The position numbers and the translations under genes were made by a program. The notes beneath the pieces were generated by a model, which did not search any database, was not told the DNA's origin, and saw nothing but the letters and a program-made list of their open reading frames with translations. From Cristatella mucedo (taxonomy: Eukaryota; Bryozoa; Phylactolaemata; Cristatellidae), in NCBI GenBank assembly GCA_009760855.2, contig WPIO01000004.1, positions 479,501 to 543,500 of the forward strand: a DNA stretch of 64,000 bases. The letters are read 5' to 3'. This document shows positions 1 through 11,158 of this stretch, piece after piece; within the stretch, counting starts at the first letter, position 1; every line of letters begins with the position of its first letter.

Positions 1-903
1 CCTGGGCTAATTGGCCTTTATCAATGCCAGCCACGAGTGTCTATTAACCGGCATTTTTCCTACGAGCAAGAAGTCATGCTCACTCCGATGGCTTCGATGT
101 CAAATAAGATCAAACTTGCTTGTTTTAAGCTGCTCTAGCGAAGTGCCAAGCATGCTTCTAGGTGAGCTCCGCTTGCATCGGCCACGAAGCTACAAAGTCT
201 TACACCATTTAGCTACATTTTGAGACAATCGGGCAAACTCAGGTGTATTCTAGAGCCGCCTCCGGCTCAGGTACGTTCTTGGAGTACAACAATTCAAGTT
301 ATGAAAGATGGTGGCGTGAAAGTGCTATCACCACCAAGCCCCGGTGTGAGTGGAAAGAGCACGGCTAATTAGATCATAGGTTACGTTTGGGTCAAGATCA
401 AGATCTAGTTGACAATTATGCACTTCGCCTAACTTTCCTCATCTGTTTGTTTTGAATGAGCTCGCTATATACGAATTGCAAATACTTTAAGGTGTATCCG
501 AAGCATGTACCTAATATTGAGCGTAAGCTAATTGGTTCAAACTCCAAAAAGCTAACGGGAACCAACTATATAATGAAAGTGAACACGTTCTCTTAATTCA
601 TCCTCAACGAGTAAAACACAAGTCTGTGCTGAGTTAGTGCAAACAATTTTTTATAGCACCACCTTAAAAATGATGATGATAGCAGTAAGAGGTTGGCTAG
701 GATTTTTTAATTACTACCAGCTTGATGGTTTGAACTAGTTTGCCAGGCCTGTCCAGAAAAAAAGACTGATTCTTGTAATACAAACTCTTTGGTCCCCAGG
801 GCTGTCGGTACCATAAAAGTAGTTGATCTAATTATCGCTCTAGAATAGACAGGTGTATTTTTAGTCTCTTATCATGTAGAGTTGATTGTCCATCTTTGCA
901 GAA
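1..903. other. Unassigned flank
   Basis: No repeat family or coding region is recognised. A minus-strand segment near 722-752 has a strong acceptor (a T-rich tract then CAG) and a possible donor, and could be one more exon of the candidate gene at 904-1760. Its phase does not settle this. Confidence 0.3.
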
Positions 904-1760
904 TTATGAAAAGCATGGCACGGCCACTGTTACAAGCTTATATGTGTGTTCGTGCTCCTTATTGAAAATGATTTCTTCATTACGGGATATAGTCGCGATG
1001 AACGCAATGTGGAATGAAATAAATCTAGAAGCCATGGGATTATTCAAATCTCTAACATCATGGTCTGCTGGTCCATCCGTATTACCAATCTGGTCCTGTT
1101 GCTGCAGCTTTTTTGCTTCCTTATTAGTCTGCAAAGTTGATCACTTTAATCAAGCTCTGGTCATGAAACTTCAGAAAACGAAATGCCGCTTACAGGGCAT
1201 GCACTGTGGAAGAAGCGTAACCCGAATTCGCTTTCTAAAACTCCTATTTAAAAAGATAATGCATGCATGTGGCCAGGAATGAGCGAAAATATACAGTTAT
1301 GCACAGCTTGTTACAAACATAACATTTACAACCATTAATTTATCCAAATCTATCTGTCTGTATATACTCATGTGTAAATATATATGTATATAGAGAGACA
1401 GATAGAGAGAAAGATATAGAATATATATACATATGTTCTTCGTATATATACGACAAATGTAATCTTGAAGTTTGAAAATAAAGTACATGGAAATGAATAA
1501 GAATTACCTCTCTTGCTAAAGGGCTTCCATCGTCTTTCATATGCATTTCCTGGTCGGGTAAGATAGCTGGATTGATATCCGGGTTTATAACTGATGCCAG
1601 ACCTAAAACAGAATGCAGCTCGGCATTTTATTTTCCAAGCCAAGCCTATAACGTTCAGAGCCTTTTTCTATTGTAGCTGCGCCTGGAGTAAATTACTTAG
1701 ATATTAAAGATATGCAAACGATCACATACTTTTTAGTAACGCGACCCAATCAAAGCCCAT
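904..1760 (-). CDS. Candidate three-exon gene, product unknown
   Basis: Three minus-strand segments join in phase. The first is 1760-1730 (ATG in context GAGATGG, 10 codons plus one base, donor GTATGT). The second is 1602-1508 (acceptor CTGTTTTAG, donor GTAATT, 31 codons). The third is 1128-904 (acceptor CTTTGCAG, 74 codons then TAA). The protein starts MGFDWVALLK, continues with LASVINPDINPAILPDQE in the second exon and TNKEAKKLQQQDQI in the third. I recognise no domain; it looks soluble, polar and acidic in the middle. The first exon may start further upstream, because the same frame stays open back to about 1805. The C-terminal part of the third exon looks less protein-like, so a donor inside it with further exons below 900 is possible. 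The case rests on open frames, good splice sites and matching phases, not homology. Confidence 0.4.
1375..1440. repeat. Imperfect TA/GA microsatellite
   Basis: Alternating TA and GA dinucleotide runs lie in the intron between the second and third exons of the candidate minus-strand gene. Open frames across it are low-complexity shadows. Confidence 0.7.
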
Positions 1761-2326
1761 CTCAGCTCCCTCAGCCTCGACTTGGGGGAGCGTTTGGGAC
1801 GTCGAGGCTGGTTAATCCTCAAGCAGTGAATGAATGTCTGGAGTCTTTTCGATCGATCATGGTTTTTTTATTCAATGAGTAGTCTAGTTTTAGGTAACGC
1901 GCATTTGGCGTGGATATACCAAAGGAGAGTTTAAGCTGACTTTCAACCGTACTGATACATGCAAGCGTGACCGATGTACAGTCTGCTGCACGACAGCATT
2001 TCGTTAAAGAATACGGCTGTACATTAGGTCAAGGTCTTAGTGGAGCGCTTCTTGTGGCAAATCTTACCTGATCTTTTTTGCTTGCAGTTAGTGCTTAGTT
2101 GAGCGACGAATTAAACTAACAAAATGACGAATCGTGAATCAGCGACGAGCCTGAAATTTATGCAGAAAATGGTGGGCTGCTAGTGGAATGCTGTGACGAA
2201 TTGCATTAACGAATAAGCGCTGTAAACCTTACCGGAGCCTCCTTAATTCCTTCCTTCGACGAATTGAAACCTCAAAGCTAATTTAATGAATTGTATTTTT
2301 CATTTTTAGTTAAATGTTTTGCATGT
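1761..2326. other. Unassigned AT-rich sequence
   Basis: It separates the candidate minus-strand gene from the first LINE-B fragment. No repeat family, exon or RNA gene is recognised. Confidence 0.3.
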
Positions 2327-3502
2327 CACTCTAGACGACAGCTTCTAATCTTAGATAGGGATCGGACGTGATGCTTAGCTGTAGAACCAGTCTTCTGAAT
2401 GAAGCTTTTAGAATTAAGACAACATTCGAAAACGACACCTAAATTTTGAGTACGCAGCGATTGCCGCACAGCAGAATCACCTATTAGAAGACCAAAGCCT
2501 TTTAATCCAGCCACGCGGTTATGGTGTCCTATGAACAGCGGTTCGGCTTTATTGTCATTTAGCTTCAAGAAATTTTCCGACATCCAGGATCGTATGTCGG
2601 CAAGGCAAGCATTCAGTTTATCAGTTGTTCCAGCAGATTCTGACAGTTTGAATGACAAATATTGCTGGGTATCGTGATGTAAAAGTATATAAAAGTGATA
2701 TACGATATAAAAGTGATATCCTATTCCATGAGCCTTAATCACTTTTCCCTGAGGTTGAGTACAAATGGAGAACAGCAAAGGACCGAGGACGGACTTTGAG
2801 GGACTCAACAGGTGACCCGTCTCGTGTGTAAGACCTGACCCCACACGACACGGATTGAGAATAATCAGACAAATACGATTTGAACCACGCCATTGCCTCG
2901 TCTACCAGACCGAGCGTTGTCCTTAATCGTTCAAGTAGATCGTCGTGATCAGTGGTGTCGAAGGCAGCTGATAGATCTAGCAGAGTTAGGGCAGCGACAT
3001 TCCTGTCATCGTTGCCACGTAAAATGTCATTTTTAACACGGAGGAGAGAAGTTTTAGGGGAGTATTACCTCTTGAGCCCTGATTAAATGTTTCAGGGATT
3101 TCATTTTTTTAATATATTCAAGCAGCTGCTTAGCAGCAATTCTTTCAAGAATCTTTGACAAGAAAGGAAGAAGCAAAACTGGCTGCTAGTTTTCAAGGAC
3201 CTCTGTATTTAATCCAGGCTTTTTAAGTACGGATCTAACGATTGCCAATTTGAAGGACTTGAGTAAAACCCCTTTTTCAAAGAAGCATAACAAATCTCGG
3301 TTATGGCACGGTTAAGTTGGCCTACCAGGGAAGACTACAAAGATGGTGGTATAGGGTCTTCAGGAGACGAACTATTTTTACCAGACCTTACTAAGGTTGC
3401 CATATCGCATAAAGAAACCTCGCAAATATTTTAAGGAAAGTCACTGGTTGTGATTCCACAATTGCTTTACTCGGAGGTGGCTTTATGAATGCACGAATGG
3501 GC
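2327..3502 (-). mobile_element. LINE-B fragment, reverse transcriptase region
   Basis: Minus-strand fragment of an L2/CR1-like non-LTR retrotransposon, collinear with 35.37-36.49 kb. Readable parts include FLKLNDNKAE (fingers/palm region after the active site) and [14 protein letters not shown] (motif B). The catalytic YADD region is destroyed by a small internal rearrangement at about 2680-2720, where a short AAAAGTGATAT-type sequence is repeated. The upstream RT part near 3000-3400 contains stops. It lacks its 3' end, which is unusual for a TPRT insertion and suggests later deletion. It is a dead copy, abutting a LINE-A 3' end at about 3503. Confidence 0.85.
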
Positions 3503-3965
3503 AACACACTTGATAAAGCACCATCAGAGAACTCAATCACTTTCTAGGTGCTTTACATTTGCTGCAAATGAAGCATGATTGAATGGTTAGTCGTAGCATG
3601 CTCAACAAGCAACAAGAATATCATGGTCAGGGGTGACATGCACAGGGTCAGCATGCAAGTTTGGTTAGTGGCAGCATGCACAAGGACATAAAGGACGAAT
3701 CGCAAGGACCCACTAAATGCTCTGATAAATAGATGCGTTTTTAGTTTCTTTTTAAATGTCGTTAAGTCTGATGATACGTGACTGAAGTCAAGAGTGAGTT
3801 CCAAGCTTTGGAGGCAGACGGAAGTCGGGAGTGAGTTCCAAGCTTTGGAGGCAGACAGAAGTCGGGAGTGAGTTCTAAGCTTTGGAGGCATACAAACGAA
3901 AGGTCACCAAAGGTCACCAAAGGCCTCGAAAAGCCTCCAAAGATCTCCAAAGGATTTGAGGTTTG
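3503..3965 (-). mobile_element. LINE-A 3' end
   Basis: Minus-strand 3' part of LINE-A: the tail hairpin region (CTTGATAAAGCACC in plus-strand reading), the 3' UTR, and the C-terminal end of the RT ORF (minus-strand THLFIRAFSGSLRFVL). It resembles 27.58-27.97 kb. It carries a 37-bp tandem expansion in the coding end. It is degraded. Confidence 0.85.
3787..3897. repeat. 37-bp minisatellite, 3 copies
   Basis: Three near-identical 37-bp units, each containing GAGTTCCAAGCTTTGGAGG, amplify the segment that encodes the LINE-A peptide around KAWNSLPT. The expansion sits inside the fossil LINE, so it arose after or during insertion. A further short GGTCACCAAA-type iteration follows to about 3945. Confidence 0.85.
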
Positions 3966-4094
3966 TACTTGTACAGGCTCGTGCTAGTGGCCGTACTCAC
4001 ATCAACTTGTCTTGTTATTACAAGAGACTATACGTTAGTCAGTGCACGAAATTCAATGTTGAAGGCATCAGATAAGTTATCAAAACGAATGTTA

Positions 4095-4820
4095 ACATCA
4101 CCATAATGAAGCATTTGTGACATCCCGACTTGACTTCTGTAACTCGCTGCTTGCTGGCCTACCGGCATGTGCGATCAGGCCATTACAGCTGGTGCAAAAC
4201 TCGACAGCTAGGCTTGTCTTTCGTGAGCGTCGCAGTTGCCGCATCACACCGCTTCTCGCCGACCTGCACTGGCTACCAGTCAAGCAACGGATCGACTTCA
4301 AAGTTTTGTCGCTCACTTTTGGGTCACTTCATTCTTTGGCTCCAGCCTATCTCTCAGATCTACTCCCTATCAGGCAAAGCATCGTACCACCCGCTTTTCG
4401 GAATCCAGCAGTTTACCAATACCTCGTACAAACCTAAAATCCTCTGGAGACTGTGCATTTAGTTTGTATGCTCCCAAAGCCTGGAACTACCTCCCGACTT
4501 GCGTCAGTACATCCCCTGACTTGACCACATTTAAAAAGAACTTAAAAACACGCCTATTTAGGAAAGCATTTAGTGGGTCCCTGCGATTCGTCCTCCATGT
4601 GCTTATGAGTGTTGACACTGTGCTAGCTGCCACTAACCACATTTGCATGATGATCCTGTGCATGTCACCCCTAACCATGTTAGTCATGTTGTTTATCAAG
4701 CATGGTATTACCCACGATTCAATTGCGTTTCTCTTTGCAGCAAATGTAAAGCGCCTAGGAAGAGGTTGAGTTCTCTGAGGGCTCTTTATCGAGTGCATCA
4801 TTCTTATTATTATTAAGAAA
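4095..4820 (+). mobile_element. LINE-A 3' end
   Basis: Plus-strand 5'-truncated LINE-A. It encodes the RT C-terminal region ([16 protein letters not shown], then [15 protein letters not shown]) with frameshifts, then the 3' UTR, the hairpin tail (AAGCGCCTAGGAAGAGGTTG, then GTTCTCTGAGGG) and a short (TTA)n end near 4810. It is divergent from the young copies at 14 and 39 kb. Confidence 0.88.
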
Positions 4821-4904
4821 GATTGATTTCCTGCACACATAAGCGAAATCAGGTTATAGAAATTAGAGATAACGAAGGACTTTGTACAATGGGTATAAAT
4901 GGCA

Positions 4905-4909
4905 ATATA

Positions 4910-4952
<43 letters not shown>

Positions 4953-4992
4953 CAATATATATATATATAATACAAATGGCAATATATATATT
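4905..4992. repeat. (TA)n microsatellite
   Basis: TA dinucleotide runs interrupted by AATACAA. The tyrosine/isoleucine-rich open frames across it are low-complexity artefacts. Confidence 0.9.
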
Positions 4993-5104
4993 ACTGCCAC
5001 CATCGGTAGCGTCGTGTTGTTTGTGAAATAAAGATTAGCTTCAAAAGACTGCTTCGATGGTGGCTTAAAGTCGAATCGAGCACGCGATATTTATAGCAAC
5101 CCGG

Positions 5105-5223
5105 CCTCCAGTTTTGATTGACCTCCAGTTTTGATTGACCTCCAGTTTTGATTGACCTCCAGTTTTGATTGGCCTCCAGTTTTGATTGACCTCCAGTTTT
5201 GATTGGCCTCCAGTTTTGATTGA
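5105..5223. repeat. 17-bp minisatellite, 7 copies
   Basis: Seven tandem copies of CCTCCAGTTTTGATTGA with only A/G changes at the unit end. There are no spacers, so this is a simple tandem array and not a CRISPR. The single-base variants suggest recent expansion. Confidence 0.93.
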
Positions 5224-5389
5224 CCCAGGGGTGAAAATGAGGAGAAAAAAGTCTGGGATAAAAAAGTCTTCATTAGTCGGGCAGTTTACTGATTTTAGCC
5301 ATATTTAAATCAATGCGAGTAGGTCAAGACTCTTTCAAAAATAAGGTCAATTGTTGCTAGGGATTTACTGCACATTGATCAGAGATTGC

Positions 5390-5616
5390 AAAGACAAGAG
5401 TGATGCGGGGCCACCAAAGTTATAACTGGCCTTGTGACCACTAAGTTAGAGCAAGGCACTGTGGCACTTGAAGGAGAGCGTGCAGAGCGGTTCGAGACAA
5501 TGCTAGGAATACCAAACGAGCGGATAATCAGCTCGCAGCTCCCCGTAAACGAGCGGTACACCGTCGGCGGCTCCGGAGCGCTTTTCTTTCGTCAATGCAT
5601 AATTCACGAATCTTAG
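5390..5616 (+). CDS. Possible orphan exon or gene relic, unrecognised
   Basis: A GC-richer island in AT-rich flank. The plus-strand frame reads LVTTKLEQGTVALEGERAER and continues past GIPNERIISSQLPVNERY to a stop at about 5616. Composition and residue pattern look like a globular protein exon. No donor with a good consensus is visible before the stop, and I cannot name the family. It could be a 3'-terminal exon of an upstream gene, a retro-copy fragment, or chance. Confidence 0.22.
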
Positions 5617-5619
5617 CAA

Positions 5620-6430
5620 CAGCAATACTATCTAGGAATGCATTTGAACTACGATAAAGAAGTGACTATAGGTACGCAAGATCATAAGTAACATACAGGT
5701 TACTAGCCGCCTACATATCTAATGCCGCCGCTGGCTTCGGAGGTCCAGCAGCCCCAAGCAATAAGCGTATAGATGTCACAAGCACGTAATTATTTTCGCC
5801 ATATGGTCAAGCAACAAACAGTTATGATTTTAAAATTTCGCAGCCAGAGTGCTCTAGTAATGTTTAAAGCCGCATTTAGAGGCTCTTGAACAGGCTGTTC
5901 ATGATGCAAAAATATTTGATTTACAAATAAGAAATCCTACTTCGCGGAAATTCACTAGCCGCGGTAGGGTCCGGATCTGATTAGCAGCGATAAACGACGG
6001 ACGGCTGTACTTTTGAAGGTTGCTGTTACTCAGAATCAAAGCGGAAATCAAACTAACCATCAAAATGTTAGATAGATATACACGATAGGTCACGTATATA
6101 GCACCTTAGGGACACCTAAGGGCTTTTCTGGTGCTCGATATTTGGCTATTCAAAAGAAAATCAGTAACGTAATTAGTAAGCAAAGCTTCAGGCTTAGACA
6201 AGCATGCAACCGGGCAACAGACCTTGATGATGTGTTAACTCTAACGCCTGCTTTTTCATCGTCCACTCACCGATTAAGAGATTGCCTTAGTGATGTTTCA
6301 TGACTATTTACTTTGATATAGACTTAGTTGAAGTAGTATATCATAACCACAAGTATGTCATTTATATATATTTTCGGCCACAAGGAAACAATCCTCAATC
6401 GCCAGCGGCCCGATGAAACAGTCCAGTCAC
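5620..6430. other. Unassigned flank
   Basis: AT-rich, with stops in all frames. No recognised family apart from the simple repeat that follows. Confidence 0.3.
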
Positions 6431-6436
6431 TTAGTA

Positions 6437-6530
6437 CACACACACACACACACACACGCACGCGCACGCGCGCGCGCACGCGCGCACACACACACACACA
6501 GGCGCTCGCACACAAACACACACGCGTGTA
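6437..6530. repeat. (CA)n/(CG)n microsatellite
   Basis: CA runs with a central CGCGCG segment, a Z-DNA-prone alternating purine-pyrimidine tract, lie directly before the LTR copy. Confidence 0.9.
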
Positions 6531-6540
6531 TGCTGATTTA

Positions 6541-7972
<1,432 letters not shown>

Positions 7973-8221
7973 CCAGGATTAAATGAAGAACGAGAAATGA
8001 GCCCGTATGCAGTGGCAGTACGAGGAACAGATAGAATTCCAGCGGTGCAGGGTGAACACGTGACAACGCTATTACTAGACTCGCCGAATAAATTGTAGCC
8101 ACCAGGTCTTCCATTTGTGACAAGTGAGTATACATGCTAACATACATACAAACAACACATTAATAAATAAATTTATTTATTTGCATGCATATATATTGTA
8201 CATACGTACATGCACGCATAC

Positions 8222-8224
<3 letters not shown>

Positions 8225-8289
<65 letters not shown>
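8225..8289. repeat. (GA)n microsatellite
   Basis: Uninterrupted GA dinucleotides, about 32 units. Confidence 0.95.
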
Positions 8290-8290
<1 letters not shown>

Positions 8291-8461
8291 CAGCAAGGGG
8301 ACGCGTACAACCTGCGATCGTATCAAATACGCTATTACCAGGCCCGCCGAATGAACTCACCAGGCCCCCCCGTTGGGATCCGTCTGGAATTTGCTTGGTC
8401 GTCGCACAAAAAACCGCGCTGTTGCGGACCGAAGGTAACTTAGGCGTCGTGTGAGTGAATG

Positions 8462-8606
8462 GTTGCGCTGGTTTGGTCCAATAGTTAAGGTGCTCGCCCC
8501 GACCAAGGTCTGGCTGAGGTTGTGGGCTTGAGCCCCGAGCCGTATGTGAAGCGCCTGAATAGAGAGTGAGTTCTCTTGGGGCGCTATACAAATGAATTAT
8601 ATAATT
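8462..8606 (+). mobile_element. SINE-1, tRNA-derived
   Basis: The tRNA-like head has an A-box-like segment (TGGTCCAATAGTTAAGG) and a B-box-like segment (GGGCTTGAGCCCC). It is followed by a tail AAGCGCCTGAATAGAGAG, then GAGTTCTCTTGGGGCGC, and an AT-rich 3' end. That tail is the same hairpin as the LINE-A 3' end. This is the cleanest plus-strand SINE-1 copy. It lies about 320 bp upstream of the Ldh_2 start codon. Confidence 0.85.
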
Positions 8607-8923
8607 TATATAAATGGTTGGACGTGGCTGTTCAGACCGGCCTCGGAGCGACCGGCCAAACAATGGCTAAAACAATGTCTTCCGCTTGCTTGGCTTTTCA
8701 CGATTTGCTCCTTCTTGTGCTTTTAGAGCTGTTTTCTCGCTGTTTGCGCATTCGAGATTCGAGGCAGCGATCGTCCAGGGTGGCCGATTAAATCGTGCTC
8801 GCCCACGATGAAGAGGGCTTAGTTCTGAAAATTAGTTCTCGACGGAACCACCTGCGCTCAATGACGTATCTCTATGTTAAACGACGACCTTCACTCCAAC
8901 CGCAGTGTGGGCAGCCTGTGGGA

Positions 8924-9164
8924 ATGGCCGCCGTGGTTTGTCGGAGGCCGATCGGTGTGCGCGTGGCGTTTCGTCGAGCGGCAATGCGCGCACATTTTGG
9001 AGGAACGTCAGCCGATGCTGTAATATCGCTGCAGCCTGCAAAAGACTTTGTCGAACGGTGCATGGCGGCCGTGAATACGCCACGCGAGCACGCTGTCGCC
9101 CTGGCCGACGTGCTCATGGCCGCCGACTACCGCGGCCACTTCAGCCACGGCCTCAACAGACTCG
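8924..9164 (+). CDS. Ldh_2 gene exon 1
   Basis: Starts at ATG 8924 (context GGGAATGG: G at -3, G at +4) and ends CTC G before GTAAGG (phase 1). It encodes residues 1-80. The first 30 residues, [18 protein letters not shown] and onward, are Arg-rich with no acidic residue. They precede the usual family N-terminus, so a mitochondrial presequence is plausible (inference). The frame is open upstream to 8795, and a second in-frame ATG at 8984 is an alternative start. The family core begins near [14 protein letters not shown]. Confidence 0.9.
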
Positions 9165-11125
9165 GTAAGGGCGTCTCACTTGCGTTTCATTTCACCCGTA
9201 CGTATCATTCAGCGTGCAGCTACTTTCGATGCTCGTGTTGAAGCGTCGCTAACCGTGGTACAGCGAGTGGCTGACTGGTCTGATCGTTGTAAGTTGTAAC
9301 GTTCTGCTAGCTGCATCGCTTTGCTTGTACGGCTCCGGGCCACCGCCACCGGTAGTAGGAAAAAGCCGCCAAAGATTCCTGGAACTGATGAAGGCATACT
9401 GTCCGGTGTGATTTCGCCAGCTCGAATGGTTAAAGACCGTTGGCGACAGAAGCTTGTGCTCTGCAAATCCTGTGGGACTCACTTCCACAACTCTTGAGCT
9501 GCGTTTAAACTATCGTCTTTCCTTCATGCCCTTGTCGAATTTCCTTCTAGTTAAGTTGTATACACTAACGGTTCAGAAAACATCGATGGCCGACTAAGTC
9601 CCGCCCACAGCCTGCTCTAATGTGGGAGGCTGGTATGAAAGAGGGCATCCCCAGGAGCCGCCTAGCCAACCCCCGGTACGAGTTCGCCGCCGCAGTCATC
9701 ATCGTAGATGAGTATGAGAATTATAGAAGTGAAATACAAATAAACATGTGCAAATTTGTTTAGGAACCGCAGTGCTAAGTAATATGCACCGTTGCGAGCG
9801 CGTTGCTATATAGTGCCAAGTAATTTGTGCCCAACTTGGCCAGTAGTGGCCATCTATAGAAGAAGCAGCTTCGAGGTGCTGCTTCACGCGGTTCGGTATT
9901 ATCCATTATAATTGCCACCGGCTGTATGTGTGCATTACCGTTATCTAGCTGTAGTCTAAGGAAGTTGTACGTTAGAGGTTAGAGCTTACAGAATGTCCTC
10001 GTTAGCATCGTGCATGCTATTACTAACCATCTGATCGTACTTCTTTTACAGCATATATAAAGTACCTAGAAAGAGATTAAGTTTTCTGAGGGTGCTGTAC
10101 AAAAGTATTATTATTTGTGCCTGTGTAGAGTTACATATGGAGATATATTACATTACAATGCTGTAGTGAACTCTTTCTCTTAGTATAAGTTGTAGTTCTG
10201 AGGCACAAATATATGCTTAAATTTGGACTAGCATGGCATTTGTAAACATGTTTAAGTGGTGCTGCAAGTGCATGGCACACTGCGATGCATTAGGCACTTA
10301 TTCGATCCTGAGTCGGCTACTCCCATATCCACATCACTAAAAGTGGGTTTACAGTGTTCATTGGTCTGCACAGCATCTCGTCAATTTGCTTACATAAGCT
10401 TGCCCAATTTCATCAGATTTCCATCATGCTCTTTCATGATCGTGGCCAAAATCCTCTGATGGTCATTGCCAAATGAATTTGGTGATTGTATTAGTTGGAC
10501 AGGTGGCCATAAAAAGATTGGATCACACAAGCTGCAACTGTGCAACCGCATTTAATAGGATCCAGCTTTTGAAAGCACAGTTTCTATCGAAGTCTGCTAT
10601 ACTAAATGGCTCCCTTGCTAGTAGCCTAGGGCTATAAAAGTATGTTACACCCCGAGGTCATGACTAGTCGTTTTGTTACTGGCTGGATTAAGCCTGCCGT
10701 GCATTAGCAAATAAGAGAGAGCCACTTTGTTTTGCCCCGTCAGATAAATAAAGTCGAGTTTGCTGTCAGCAAAAAAACAACACTGGTTTAGTGTATGTAC
10801 TAGTTGTGCAAGCTTGTGGACTGATTGCTAGGATAATAATAAATGCAGGCCTCTGTCATTGTTGTCATCCGTCAAAGTTGGCCCCTGTCATTGTAGCTCA
10901 CCAGCTCAGCTGTCCAGTTGCTTTTGAAATTACTTTTGCGTGTGTCCGGTTTCACAATCTTTGGCGACAGACTAGGAAGCTGTGCATGACTAATATCTTT
11001 GTTAATCGAGTTGTGAGTAATTGTAGCTCAACATTGCTGTTCAATGCTGTCCTATTATGTGCTATGAGCAGTTGACTCCGTGTAAACTCTTGATACCGTC
11101 GAGTAATGCAGCAGTGGACCACAAA

Positions 11126-11158
<33 letters not shown>

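Noticed and set aside
5105-5223. Regular short repeats that could suggest a CRISPR array
   Set aside because: Units are contiguous with no spacers and the genome is eukaryotic.
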